Counted from the first letter of the stretch, positions 9,359 through 18,020 are shown. The stretch: 64,000 nucleotides of DNA from Modestobacter roseus (GCF_007994135.1 NZ_VLKF01000001.1:2852001-2916000); one strand, 5' to 3'. Numbers and translations: made by a program. Notes: generated from the sequence alone by a model not told the origin.

Positions 9359-10873
9359 ATGAGCACAGACGACGACCGCCGTCGCAGGGGGGCGTCGCGC
9401 CCCCTCCCGGCGCGACTGGACCCTCGGGCCGGCCGCGCGGCGGGCGGCGCCAGCGACGGTGCGTCGGGCGACCGGCGGCTGGCCTGGACCGGGCGGCTCG
9501 TGGCGCTGGTGGTCTCCGTGGTCGTGCTGGCCACCAGCGGATGGGGCTGGTACCTCGGGCGGGTCGCCGACGCGACGGTCAACCGGACGGACGCGATCCC
9601 CACCGACGGCAACGACGAGACGGTTCAGACCGGTGAAGCGATGAACCTGCTGCTCGTCGGCAGCGACAGCCGGGCGAACCTCACCGAGCAGCAGCTCGCC
9701 GAGCTCCAGGCCGGGGAGGACTCCGGCCTCAACACCGACACGATGATCCTGGTGCACGTCCCGGCCGACGGGTCGAAGGCGTCGTTCGTCTCCTTCCCCC
9801 GCGACTCGTTCGTGCAGATCCCCGGGTACGGCAGGGACCGGCTCAACGCCGCCTACGCCTATGGCCGGCAGAACGCCCCGGACGGCGCCTCCGACGAGGC
9901 GAAGAACGCCCAGGGCGCTCAGCTCCTGGTGCAGACGATCAGCGGCCTCACCGGGCTGCGGATCGACCACTACGCCGAGGTCGACCTGCTCGGCTTCTTC
10001 GAGCTGAGCTCCGTGGTCGGCGGTGTCGAGGTCAACCTGTGCGAGGCGGTCGACGACTCTCGCTGGTCCGGTGCGGTGTTCCCGGCAGGGGTGCAGACCA
10101 TCAGCGGCGCCGACGCCCTCAAGTTCGTCCGGCAGCGGCACAACCTGCCGCGCGGGGACTTCGACCGGATCGTCCGCCAGCAGGTCTTCATCGGCGGGGT
10201 GCTGCGCAAGATGCTCTCCGAGGACGTCCTCCTCGACCTCGGCAAGCAGCGGGAGCTGGTGGAGGCCGCCGCGGACTCGCTGACGGTCGACCAGAACCTG
10301 AACCTGCTGCAGCTGGCCCAGCAGATGCAGTCGGTCACCGCAGGCGGCATCGAGTTCCAGACGGTGCCCAACCGGGGCACCGCCAACGAGGACGGCAAGT
10401 CGATCGTCCAGCTCGAGGACACCGACACACTGCACGCCTTCTTCGCCGAGCTGAACGCCGAGCCCGAACCGCCCGCCGACGCCACCGCCGAGCCGCCGGC
10501 CCCGGTGGCGCCTGCCCAGGTCACCGTCGAGGTCTACAACGGTTCCGGAGTCGGCGGCCTGGCCGCCAGCGCGGCCGCCGAGCTCGAGGGCGCCGGCTTC
10601 CCCGTGGCCGGGACCGCCAACGCCGACTCCTCCGACTACTCGGTGACCGAGATCCGCCACGCCGCCGGCGACGAGGGCCTGGCGGCCACCCTGGCCGCCG
10701 CGGTCCCCGGCGCAGTCACCAAGCAGGTCGGTGACGCCACCAGCGGCACCGTCCAGCTGGTGCTGGGGTCGGACTTCAACGGGGTCGGCCAGCCGGTCAC
10801 AGCCTCACCGGCCGCCCCGGATGCTCCGGCCGAGGCGCCCCGGACCGCCGCCGACACGAGCTGCATCTACTGA
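9359..10873 (+). CDS. LytR-CpsA-Psr (LCP) family wall glycopolymer ligase with LytR_C domain
   Basis: LCP enzymes transfer lipid-linked glycopolymers, arabinogalactan in mycobacteria, to peptidoglycan on the outer face of the membrane. The 504-residue protein has a cytoplasmic Arg/Gly-rich tail, one membrane helix (about 43-67), the LCP catalytic domain (about 94-290) and a C-terminal LytR_C domain (about 380-475). Conserved polyprenyl-phosphate and Mg-binding motifs are visible: GSDSR (101-105), DTMILVHV, SFPRDS (145-150) and the Arg-rich segment FVRQRHNLPRGDFDRI. The ATG at 9359 follows GAGGA. Its position beside dprE1/dprE2/ubiA and GlfT1-like genes supports arabinogalactan ligation, as for Lcp1 (Rv3267). 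Confidence 0.9.
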   Translation: MSTDDDRRRRGASRPLPARLDPRAGRAAGGASDGASGDRRLAWTGRLVALVVSVVVLATSGWGWYLGRVADATVNRTDAIPTDGNDETVQTGEAMNLLLVGSDSRANLTEQQLAELQAGEDSGLNTDTMILVHVPADGSKASFVSFPRDSFVQIPGYGRDRLNAAYAYGRQNAPDGASDEAKNAQGAQLLVQTISGLTGLRIDHYAEVDLLGFFELSSVVGGVEVNLCEAVDDSRWSGAVFPAGVQTISGADALKFVRQRHNLPRGDFDRIVRQQVFIGGVLRKMLSEDVLLDLGKQRELVEAAADSLTVDQNLNLLQLAQQMQSVTAGGIEFQTVPNRGTANEDGKSIVQLEDTDTLHAFFAELNAEPEPPADATAEPPAPVAPAQVTVEVYNGSGVGGLAASAAAELEGAGFPVAGTANADSSDYSVTEIRHAAGDEGLAATLAAAVPGAVTKQVGDATSGTVQLVLGSDFNGVGQPVTASPAAPDAPAEAPRTAADTSCIY

Positions 10874-10880
10874 TGGGGTG

Positions 10881-10903
10881 CGGTGGGGGCCGGACCCCCG
10901 CCG
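10881..10903. terminator. Probable bidirectional terminator between LCP gene and dprE2
   Basis: Between the two convergent stop codons lies a 9-bp stem (10881-10889 with 10895-10903, one G-U pair) closing a 5-base loop. It is short but very G+C-rich and well placed. No clear T-tract is seen, as is common in high-GC actinobacteria. Confidence 0.45.
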
Positions 10904-10922
10904 CCCTCGACGACCCGGGACG

Positions 10923-11678
10923 CTAGATGGGCAACCGTCGGAACACCGGTCGCGGGACGTGCCGCAGCACGCTCATCACCACTCGCATCAGGCCGGGTAC
11001 CCAGACCGTGTGACGACCGCTGCGGATCCCGCTGACGATCGCCTCGGCCACTGCCTCGGGCGTGGTCGCGAGGGGTGCGTCGCCCAGGCCCTCGGTCATC
11101 TTCGACCGGACGAAGCCCGGCCGGACGACGAGGACGGAGACACCGCTGCCGACCAGGGAGTCGGCCAGCCCGGAGTAGAAGGCGTCCAGCCCGGCCTTCG
11201 TGGAGCCGTAGACGAAGTTGGACGCCCGCGGCCGCTCTCCCGCCACCGAGGAGAGTGCGACGATCACCCCGTGGCCCTGGCGGCGCAGCTGGTTGGCCAG
11301 CTCCGTGCCCACCACGGTCGGGGCGACGTAGTTCACCTGCGCCAGCCGGGCCACCGCGGTGGCGTCACTGCGCAGCTGGTCGGCGTCCCCCAGCAGCCCG
11401 AAGGCCACCACGGCCACGTCGATGTCTCCCCCGGCCGCCACCTCGGCGACCATCCGGGCCGGGGAGGACGGCTCGTCGGCATCGAAGTCGACGACCTGCA
11501 CGGTGGCGCCGGCTGCGGTCAGCTCGGCAGCCACCGCGCTGCGGCGCGGGGTGTCCCGGGCAGCGACGATCACCCGCAGCGGCCGCTCGGACAGGTACCG
11601 GCGGGCGGTGGCCACCGCGATGTCGGAGGTGCCGCCGACGAGCAGCAGGGAACTGGGCGAGCCGAGCGCGTCGATCAC
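10923..11678 (-). CDS. dprE2: Decaprenylphosphoryl-2-keto-beta-D-erythro-pentose reductase DprE2
   Basis: A 251-residue short-chain dehydrogenase. The Rossmann motif is LLVGGTSDIA near the N-terminus, the catalytic Ser lies in VALSSVAG, and Tyr/Lys are in the YGSTKAG motif. It performs the second step of decaprenylphosphoryl-ribose to -arabinose epimerisation, reducing the 2-keto intermediate made by DprE1. This gives DPA, the sole arabinose donor for arabinogalactan. The GTG at 11678 overlaps the dprE1 stop as GTGA, so the two subunits are coupled. The identification rests on the adjacent dprE1 and ubiA and on the typical C-terminus; SDR proteins are otherwise hard to distinguish. Confidence 0.92.
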   Translation of the reverse strand: MIDALGSPSSLLLVGGTSDIAVATARRYLSERPLRVIVAARDTPRRSAVAAELTAAGATVQVVDFDADEPSSPARMVAEVAAGGDIDVAVVAFGLLGDADQLRSDATAVARLAQVNYVAPTVVGTELANQLRRQGHGVIVALSSVAGERPRASNFVYGSTKAGLDAFYSGLADSLVGSGVSVLVVRPGFVRSKMTEGLGDAPLATTPEAVAEAIVSGIRSGRHTVWVPGLMRVVMSVLRHVPRPVFRRLPI

Positions 11679-13051
11679 AGTGCGAGCCTCCGGGCCAGGT
11701 CGGACATGAACACGCCGGCCGGGTCGACCTGCTTGCGCACGGCCCGGAAGTCGTCGAGCCGGTCGTACATCTTCTCGAAGGTCTCCGGACGCACCCGGGA
11801 GTCCTTGGCCAGGTAGGTGCGTCCCTCGGCGGCGATGACCACCTCGTCGAGGGAGTCGAGCAGGCCGGCCAGCCCCTTCATCACCGGGATGTCCAGCGCC
11901 AGCGTCCAGCCTGGGGAGGGGTAGGACAGCATCCCGGGGTTGTCCGGGCCGAACCGCTTGAGCACGGCGAGGAAGGACGCGGTCCCGAAGGCGCTGAGCC
12001 GGTCCAGCAGCTCGCGCATGGCCTCCTCCTGCCCGAAGGGCACGGTGACCTGGTACTGCACGAAGCCGCGCGGGCCGTAGATCCGGTTCCAACCGCCGAC
12101 GGCGTCGAGCGGGTGGAAGAACGTCGGGATGCTCTGCAACTGGTCCCGCTTGCGCGTCGGCGCCTTGCGGTACCAGACCTCGTTGAACGCCGCGACCGTG
12201 GCCAGGTTGAGCAGCCCGGGAGGGAAGACGTCGGGCACGGATGCCTTGACCGAGCCGTGGTACTCGAGCGGGTCGGTGCGCCGCTTGGCCGGCAGCTCGT
12301 CGAGCTTGGCGAACCGCCCGCGGGTGACCACCGACCGGCCCATCCGCTTGCCCTTGGCCAGGGTGTCGATCCAGGCCACCGAGTACTCGTACAGGTGGTC
12401 GGTCTCGGCCAGCAGGGACATCAACGAGTCGAGGTCGGGCGTGCGGTCGGTGTCGACCAGGCAGCGGGAGGACTCGATCGCCTTCATCTGCACCTGCGCC
12501 CGCAGGATGACGCCGGTCAGCCCCATGCCCCCGACGGTGGCCCAGAAGAGGTCCGGGTCGGACTCCGGGCTGACCCGGCGCACCTGCCCGTCGGCGGTGA
12601 GCAGGTCCAGCCACCGGACGTGCTGGCCGAAGCTCCCCGCGACGTGGTGGTTCTTGCCGTGGATGTCCGCGGCGATCGCCCCGCCCACCGTCACGAGCCG
12701 GGTGCCGGGGGTGACGGGGACGAAGTAGCCCTGCGGCACGAACCGGTTCATCAGCTCGTCGAGGGAGATGCCCGCCTCGACGTCGACCAGGCCCGTCTCC
12801 AGGTCGGCCTGCAGCACCTGGTTCGCGCTCGTCATGTCCAGCACGGTGCCGCCGGCGTTCTGCGCTGCGTCGCCGTAGCTGCGCGCCAGTCCACGGGCCA
12901 CGACACCCCGACCGGTCGCGGCGAGCACGGCGGCGCGGACGTCGTCGTCACCACGTACCGGGGTGAGCGTGGCGCGGGTGGGCGCGGTGCGGCCCCACCC
13001 GGCCAACGGGACGAGCGGCGCGGCGGCGTCCGTGGTGGCGGCCTCAGGCAC
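11675..13051 (-). CDS. dprE1: Decaprenylphosphoryl-beta-D-ribose 2-oxidase DprE1 (natural Cys-to-Ala variant)
   Basis: A 458-residue FAD enzyme that oxidises decaprenylphosphoryl ribose at C2. The FAD-binding N-terminal half has RGLARSYGD and the covalent-flavin His region IHGKNHHVAGSFG; the C-terminal half carries the substrate domain and ends in SDLARRLAL. The catalytic lysine equivalent of Mtb K418 is K416 in YLAKDSR. The position equivalent to Mtb C387, the residue attacked by benzothiazinones, is Ala385 (motif GWTLALDIP against Mtb GWNICVDFP; codon GCG at 11899-11897). The GTG at 13051 overlaps ubiA by 8 bases. The order PAP2-ubiA-dprE1-dprE2 puts the whole arabinan-donor pathway in one operon, which mycobacteria split. 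Confidence 0.96.
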   Translation of the reverse strand: MPEAATTDAAAPLVPLAGWGRTAPTRATLTPVRGDDDVRAAVLAATGRGVVARGLARSYGDAAQNAGGTVLDMTSANQVLQADLETGLVDVEAGISLDELMNRFVPQGYFVPVTPGTRLVTVGGAIAADIHGKNHHVAGSFGQHVRWLDLLTADGQVRRVSPESDPDLFWATVGGMGLTGVILRAQVQMKAIESSRCLVDTDRTPDLDSLMSLLAETDHLYEYSVAWIDTLAKGKRMGRSVVTRGRFAKLDELPAKRRTDPLEYHGSVKASVPDVFPPGLLNLATVAAFNEVWYRKAPTRKRDQLQSIPTFFHPLDAVGGWNRIYGPRGFVQYQVTVPFGQEEAMRELLDRLSAFGTASFLAVLKRFGPDNPGMLSYPSPGWTLALDIPVMKGLAGLLDSLDEVVIAAEGRTYLAKDSRVRPETFEKMYDRLDDFRAVRKQVDPAGVFMSDLARRLAL

Positions 13052-14117
13052 CGAAGACCCCCAGACCGACGGTCAGCGCCCACAGGGCACCGAGGACGAG
13101 CAGGACACGGTCGTGCACGACGATCTCCTCCGGGGCCCCCGCCGATCCCTTGTCGACGTCCCGCGCGTACCGCAGGATGGCGAGCACGAAGGGCGCGATG
13201 GAAATGGTCGCCCAGGGCACGCCATCCTGGGTCTCGGCCATCTCGAAGGCCCACAGGCTGTAGGCCGTGACGGCCACCCCGGCCGACAGGCTCCAGACGA
13301 AGCGCAGGTAGCTGGCCGAGTACTCGCGCAGCGTCTTCCTGGTGGCGGCCTCGTCGCCGACGAGCACCAGCTCCGAGTACCGCTTGCCGGCCACCATGAA
13401 CAGCGACCCGAAGGCGGCCACCAGCAGGAACCACTGCGAGAGGAACAAACCAGCGGCGACGCCGCCGGCGATGCCGCGCAGCAGGAAACCCGAGGCCACC
13501 ACGGCCAGGTCGATGACCGGCTGATTCTTCAGGAAGAGGCAGTAGGCGAGCTGGATGACCACGTAGGCGCCCAGCACCCCGGCCAGCGCGGGCCTGGTCA
13601 GCAGCACCGCGGTGGTGAGGGCCACCGCGAAGAGGACCAACGCCAACCCGACGGCCAACGGCCGGGGGACCAGGCCGGCGGCGATCGGGCGGTGGCGCTT
13701 CCGCGGGTGCCGCCGGTCCTCCTCGACGTCGATCGAGTCGTTGACCAGGTAGACCCCGGACGCCGACAGGCAGAACAGCAGGAAGGCCACCCCGGTCGGA
13801 GCCATCACGTCGGGGTCGAACACCGCCCCGGCGGCCAGCGGCACGGCCAGCACCAGGACGTTCTTCACCCACTGCCGCGGGCGGAGGGCGCGCACCACAC
13901 TCCAGGCGAGGGAGCCGCGCCATCCGGTCGGCCGGGGTACCGGACCCGGCGCCACGGCGTCCGCGCTCGGCTCGGCGTCCGGGTCGCGGACCACCGACGG
14001 CGCCACGGCCGCCTGGTCCGACTCGAGCGGCAGCAGGGGCATGACGGCGTTGGGACGCCGGAACTGCGCCTCGAGCTCGGGATCGCCGTGCACGGCTGGC
14101 CTCTGTGGGGTGGTCAC
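13044..14117 (-). CDS. ubiA: Decaprenyl-phosphate phosphoribosyltransferase (UbiA family)
   Basis: A 357-residue polytopic prenyltransferase-fold protein. It attaches 5-phosphoribosyl (from PRPP) to decaprenyl phosphate, the committed step to the arabinose donor (Rv3806c in M. tuberculosis). Residues 1-70 are a disordered, acidic/Pro-rich cytoplasmic extension. About nine membrane helices follow. The Asp-rich motif is NDSIDVEEDR, with N126, D127, D130 and D134, and the motif RKRHRPIAAG follows. The GTG at 14117 overlaps the PAP2 stop as GTGA. The adjacent phosphatase, oxidase and reductase complete the pathway. Confidence 0.92.
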   Translation of the reverse strand: MTTPQRPAVHGDPELEAQFRRPNAVMPLLPLESDQAAVAPSVVRDPDAEPSADAVAPGPVPRPTGWRGSLAWSVVRALRPRQWVKNVLVLAVPLAAGAVFDPDVMAPTGVAFLLFCLSASGVYLVNDSIDVEEDRRHPRKRHRPIAAGLVPRPLAVGLALVLFAVALTTAVLLTRPALAGVLGAYVVIQLAYCLFLKNQPVIDLAVVASGFLLRGIAGGVAAGLFLSQWFLLVAAFGSLFMVAGKRYSELVLVGDEAATRKTLREYSASYLRFVWSLSAGVAVTAYSLWAFEMAETQDGVPWATISIAPFVLAILRYARDVDKGSAGAPEEIVVHDRVLLVLGALWALTVGLGVFGA

Positions 14118-14641
14118 GGCGTTCCTCCATGGTCGACTGCTCGCCGGACACCGGCGGCCACGCCGGCGCCCAGCAGGGCACCACCGACGACGTCAGTGGG
14201 CCAGTGCACTCCGAGGAGCATCCGGGAGACCGCCATGGCGGACAACGCGCCGAGCATGACGGGGCCACCGACCACGGGGCCGTAGCCGATGACGGCGGCC
14301 GCAGTGGAGGTGGTGTGGGCGCTGGGGAAGGACAGCAGGCTGTGCACCGGCCCCAATGGCGGGACATCGGTGAGGTCGGGGCGGGTCCTGCGGACGACGC
14401 GCTTCAGCCCGACCGCACTCGCGTGGGCCAGGGCGACGCCGACGGCCCCGGTCGCCCACTCGCGACGGCGGCGACCGGTGGCCCAGCCCACCGCACCCAG
14501 GGCGAGCCAGCCCAGGGCGTGCTCGCCGAAGGCGGACAGGCCGCGGGCCACGGGGACGGCGGGAGTTCCCCCGAGCCCCCGCCGTACTGCGGCGAGCACG
14601 GTGGTCTCCACGCGCTGGACGCCGCTCGTCGTTCTGCTCAT
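14114..14641 (-). CDS. PAP2-family phosphatase, probable decaprenylphosphoryl-5-phosphoribose phosphatase
   Basis: A 175-residue membrane phosphatase of the PAP2/type 2 phosphatidic acid phosphatase superfamily. The three active-site motifs are present: K80-x6-RP (KRVVRRTRP), SFPSAHT (104-110, catalytic-type His109) and R140-x5-H146-x3-D150 (SRMLLGVHWPTD). In M. tuberculosis Rv3807c, next to ubiA, is proposed to remove the 5-phosphate from decaprenylphosphoryl phosphoribose; the gene order here supports the same role. It is the first gene of the dpr operon. The ATG at 14641 lacks an obvious Shine-Dalgarno, but longer forms read into low-quality Arg/Ser-rich sequence. Confidence 0.85.
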   Translation of the reverse strand: MSRTTSGVQRVETTVLAAVRRGLGGTPAVPVARGLSAFGEHALGWLALGAVGWATGRRRREWATGAVGVALAHASAVGLKRVVRRTRPDLTDVPPLGPVHSLLSFPSAHTTSTAAAVIGYGPVVGGPVMLGALSAMAVSRMLLGVHWPTDVVGGALLGAGVAAGVRRAVDHGGTP

Positions 14642-14985
14642 CGCGCATGACCATAGGCGCCAGCACGGCAGTTCACCTGGCCGGTGCTCCGCCGTTGCAC
14701 CCGTGCGGGCGACGCCGCCCCGGACGGACCGGTCCGTTTCTGGCGGTCCCCCGCGAGCCGCTGACCCCGCGACGGGTGTGGCCGGTGTGACTGACGGGTC
14801 ACGGCCGGTCGAGTCCCGGCGCGCCACACACTCAAGTCCAACTGCAGAGAGTGTCCGGATCGTTACCCTCGCCCGGCGCGAGCAGCTCTCCCGCTGAACC
14901 GCGCGACCAGTTGACGAGGACCGCCACAGGCGACCACGAGCGGACACCGGCCCACGGGCCGGGCCGGATGCGAGACGAGGGAAGC
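14642..14985. promoter_or_regulatory. Divergent intergenic region (PAP2-ubiA-dprE operon / acyltransferase)
   Basis: These 344 bases separate divergent genes and must hold the dpr operon and acyltransferase promoters. I see an imperfect palindrome with arms GTGAC (14787-14791) and GTCAC (14798-14802), each flanked by CCGG, which could be an operator. No clear -35/-10 pair and no gene are seen; an in-frame ATG at 14851 could extend the acyltransferase into this region but lacks support. Confidence 0.35.
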
Positions 14986-17220
14986 GTGACGGGTCAGCAC
15001 ACGACGACGATGGCCGCGGTCCGGGCGGGGACGGCGACCGCCGTCGACGAGGCCACCGAACGGGTCCCCCGGTCGGACCGCCCCAGGATCGGCCTGCCCC
15101 CCGTTCCTCCTCTGCCGTCGACCACGAGGGCCCCGGTCCCGCGGGAGAGCTCAGGCATCCGGGTCGAGATCCAGGCGCTCCGCGCGCTCGCCTGCGCGCT
15201 GGTCGTGCTGTACCACGTCGTCCCGCTGCGCCTGCCCGGCGGCTACGTGGGCGTCGACGTCTTCTTCGTGGTCTCCGGCTTCCTCATCACCGGCCACCTG
15301 CTGCGGGAGGTCGAGCGCAACGGTCGCGTCCGCCTGGGCCACTTCTGGGCCCGGCGGGCCCGGCGACTGCTGCCTGCCGCCCTGCTGGTGCTGCTCAGCA
15401 CCGCCGTCGCGACCTTCCTGTGGGTCCCGCAGACCTACTGGCAGTCGTTCCTCCGCGAGATCGGCGCTTCGGCGCTCTACGTGGAGAACTGGCTCCTGGC
15501 CGGCGACGCGGTCGACTACCTGGCGCACACCAACGCAGCCTCCCCCGCGCAGCACTACTGGTCGCTGTCGACCGAGGAGCAGTTCTACGTCCTCTGGCCG
15601 CTTCTGATCGTCGGCTCCGTGTGGCTGGCCGCCCGGATCCGCGTGCACCGGCTGGTCGTGGTCGGCGGGCTGCTGAGCGCCCTCACGGTCGCGTCCTTCG
15701 GCTACTCGCTGTGGACGACGAGCACCAGCCCGCCCGAGGCCTATTTCACGACCCCGGCCCGCGCCTGGGAGTTCGGCCTCGGCGGGCTGCTCGCCCTGCT
15801 TGCCGCCAGCCCGCTCGCCGGCCGCCACCGGCTTCGCACGATCGTGTCGTGGCTGGGGTTCGGTGCCATCGCCGCCAGCGCCTTCGCCTTCACCGCGGCC
15901 ACACCCTTCCCCGGGACGGCGGCGCTGCTGCCCGTGCTCGGCACCGTCGCCGTGATCTGGGCCGGCGCACCGCGCAACGACTGGAGCCCGACGAAGGTCG
16001 CCGACTTCGGCCCGGTCCGCTTCCTCGGGGACGTCTCGTACTCCGCCTACCTCTGGCACTGGCCGCTGGTCGTGATCGTGCCGTTCGCCATCGGGCACGA
16101 GATGGGCACGCTGTCCAAGGTCGGCGTACTGGTGGCCACCGTCGCGCTGGCCTGGGCGACGAAGGTCTGGGTGGAGGACCCGGTCCGCACCGGGACGCCG
16201 CTGGCGCGCCGTGGTCTGGGCGCAACCGCAGCAGCGACCGCGCTGGCCACGGCCCTCGTCGTCGCCGTCGCGTCGGGGGGCTGGCTGTACGTCAAGCACG
16301 AGGTCGAGCAGGCGCGCGCGGTGGCCGAGGCCTGGGCCACCGGCGGCGACCCCTGTTTCGGCGCCGGTGCACTGGACCCGCAGCGCGGGTGCGGTGATCC
16401 GTTCGCCTACACGGAGACGGTCAACACCACCTTTGCCAAGGCCGACGGGTCCCGGGGCATGAGCTGCCTGTCGGTGCTCGCCGAGACCGAGGTGCAGACC
16501 TGCCGCTTCGGCAGCGACGACCCGGACGAGACCGTCGCCCTCTTCGGCGACTCGCACACCGCCAGCCTCTACGAGGCGATGGAAGAGGTCGCCGAGGAGC
16601 GCAACTGGGCCGTGGTCACCTACCTCAAGGCGGGCTGCCCGCCGCTGGCCACGGCACGGATGCCCGCGGTGAACCAGCCGTCGGACGAGCCGCCGGCCTG
16701 TGCCGAGTGGGGTGCAGAGGCCCTGCGGCAGATCACGGCGGACCCGGCCATCACGCAGGTCTTCACCAGCTACCGCTCGGACGTCTACAAGTACCGGGAC
16801 GACCTGGGCGCCCTGCACGATGAGATCCCGGCCGAGGTCGCGCAGGCGCCGATGCGTCTGCTGGCCGACGCCGGCAAGCAGGTGCACGTCGTGCGGGCGG
16901 TCCCCACCACCAACGGGGTACACCTCGGTCCGGAACTGGTGAGCCTGGAGGTCAGCGCGCCGGACTGCATCGCTGCCGCCGGTGAGGTGGACGATGCCTG
17001 CGCCGGTCCCCGCGAGGTGCGGCTGACACCCGATCGACTCGCGGAGGCCGCGACCGCCCTCCAGGACGGCCGGGTGTCGGTTCTCGACCTGACCGATGCG
17101 TTCTGCGACGAGAAGACGTGCCACTCGGTGATCGGGGGGACGGTCGTGTACTTCGACGGCAGCCACCTGTCGGCCACGTTCTCCCGCTCGCTGGGACAGC
17201 TCATCGCCGCGCGGGTCTGA
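14986..17220 (+). CDS. Membrane O-acyltransferase, AT3 domain fused to SGNH domain (OafA/YrhL type)
   Basis: This 744-residue enzyme probably O-acetylates a surface glycan. The N-terminal acyltransferase-3 domain (about 60-420) has 10-11 membrane segments and the signatures ALRALACALVVLYH and GGYVGVDVFFVVSGFLITG. The C-terminal extracytoplasmic SGNH domain (about 450-744) has the nucleophile motif FGDSHTASL and the Asp/His motif DGSHLS. This two-domain layout matches OafA-like O-antigen and peptidoglycan acetylases. The GTG at 14986 is preceded by GAGGG; an ATG at 14851 in frame would add a long disordered leader. The acceptor is unknown; adjacent arabinogalactan and glycan genes suggest an envelope polymer. 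Confidence 0.88.
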   Translation: MTGQHTTTMAAVRAGTATAVDEATERVPRSDRPRIGLPPVPPLPSTTRAPVPRESSGIRVEIQALRALACALVVLYHVVPLRLPGGYVGVDVFFVVSGFLITGHLLREVERNGRVRLGHFWARRARRLLPAALLVLLSTAVATFLWVPQTYWQSFLREIGASALYVENWLLAGDAVDYLAHTNAASPAQHYWSLSTEEQFYVLWPLLIVGSVWLAARIRVHRLVVVGGLLSALTVASFGYSLWTTSTSPPEAYFTTPARAWEFGLGGLLALLAASPLAGRHRLRTIVSWLGFGAIAASAFAFTAATPFPGTAALLPVLGTVAVIWAGAPRNDWSPTKVADFGPVRFLGDVSYSAYLWHWPLVVIVPFAIGHEMGTLSKVGVLVATVALAWATKVWVEDPVRTGTPLARRGLGATAAATALATALVVAVASGGWLYVKHEVEQARAVAEAWATGGDPCFGAGALDPQRGCGDPFAYTETVNTTFAKADGSRGMSCLSVLAETEVQTCRFGSDDPDETVALFGDSHTASLYEAMEEVAEERNWAVVTYLKAGCPPLATARMPAVNQPSDEPPACAEWGAEALRQITADPAITQVFTSYRSDVYKYRDDLGALHDEIPAEVAQAPMRLLADAGKQVHVVRAVPTTNGVHLGPELVSLEVSAPDCIAAAGEVDDACAGPREVRLTPDRLAEAATALQDGRVSVLDLTDAFCDEKTCHSVIGGTVVYFDGSHLSATFSRSLGQLIAARV

Positions 17221-17223
17221 CCC

Positions 17224-17276
17224 ACGACGGACGAGGGCCCCTCCCGCCGACGGCGGGAGGGGCCCTCGTCCGTCGT
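17224..17276. terminator. Strong bidirectional terminator, 26-bp perfect inverted repeat
   Basis: A perfect 26-bp inverted repeat (17224-17249 and 17251-17276) with a single central base lies four bases after the acyltransferase stop and four before the convergent nucleotidyltransferase stop. It can form the hairpin on either strand, so it should end transcription from both sides. Confidence 0.85.
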
Positions 17277-17279
17277 CTC

Positions 17280-18020
17280 TCAGACGGGGGCGCCGGTCGC
17301 CTCGAACGCCGCGAGCTCCTCAGGGGTGCCGAAGCAGTAGAAGTCACCGTGCGCGAGGCCGACCCGGCGGCCGGCGTCGATCAGCTCGTTGAAGACGAGC
17401 GAGACGTAGTACTCGGGCATGGCGGCGTCGATCTGCCGCGCCATCAGCCGATCGGCGGCGTCCAGGAACACCCGGGTCGTGGCGAACGAGTAGACGCCCA
17501 TCAGCGCGTCGGAGGAGATCGCCTGCTTCTCCGCCGTCCGGGTCACAAGGCCTGCGTCGTCGACCTCGGCGAAGCTGTAGCGCGGCTCGGAGGACCGGAA
17601 GGACAGCAACAGCCCGTCGACCGACTGCGCCTGCACCGCCCGCTCGAGCACGCGGAACCACTCCGGGCTGTCGAAGGCGATGTCGCAGTCCATGATCACC
17701 AGCGGCTGGTCCGGGTCGAGCCGGTCCCGGGCCACCAGGCAGGTCTCCACCGCGCCCCGGGTGTCGTGGTCGAGCAGCACGATCTCCGCCGACGGCTCCA
17801 CGCCGCGGACCCGGGCCGCCAGGTCGAACTCCCGGTCGTTGTCCTCGCGGACGACGACGGTCACGGTCTTCGGCCCCTGCCAGGGGTCGAAGGAGCGCAG
17901 CGCCCGCTGGAACATCGGGACACCGCCGACCTCGATCAGCGGCTTGGGCGTGGTGACCCCGACCTTCCGGAAGCGGGTCCCCAGCCCCCCCATCGGCATC
18001 AGCACCTGCAGGGTGGCCAT
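17280..18020 (-). CDS. Nucleotidyltransferase of glycan/capsule type, substrate unknown
   Basis: A 246-residue GT-A-like nucleotidyltransferase. The N-terminal nucleotide-binding loop is MPMGGLGTRF, followed by TPKPLIEVGG, and a metal-binding DCD lies in VIMDCDIAF. Such enzymes activate a phosphorylated sugar or alcohol to an NDP or CDP derivative; in polysaccharide loci they often occur with a small-molecule kinase and a HAD phosphatase, exactly as here. The start ATG at 18020 shares its A with the upstream GT2 stop (TGATG), so it is the last coupled gene of the operon. The true substrate cannot be read from sequence; I infer production of an activated head group or sugar for the neighbouring GT2. 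Confidence 0.8.
   Translation of the reverse strand: MATLQVLMPMGGLGTRFRKVGVTTPKPLIEVGGVPMFQRALRSFDPWQGPKTVTVVVREDNDREFDLAARVRGVEPSAEIVLLDHDTRGAVETCLVARDRLDPDQPLVIMDCDIAFDSPEWFRVLERAVQAQSVDGLLLSFRSSEPRYSFAEVDDAGLVTRTAEKQAISSDALMGVYSFATTRVFLDAADRLMARQIDAAMPEYYVSLVFNELIDAGRRVGLAHGDFYCFGTPEELAAFEATGAPV

Noticed and set aside
10923-12614. Apparent 563-codon fusion ending in DprE2
   Set aside because: Only the last 251 codons are DprE2; the upstream part is an out-of-frame reading of dprE1. The GTG at 11678 overlapping the dprE1 stop is the real start.
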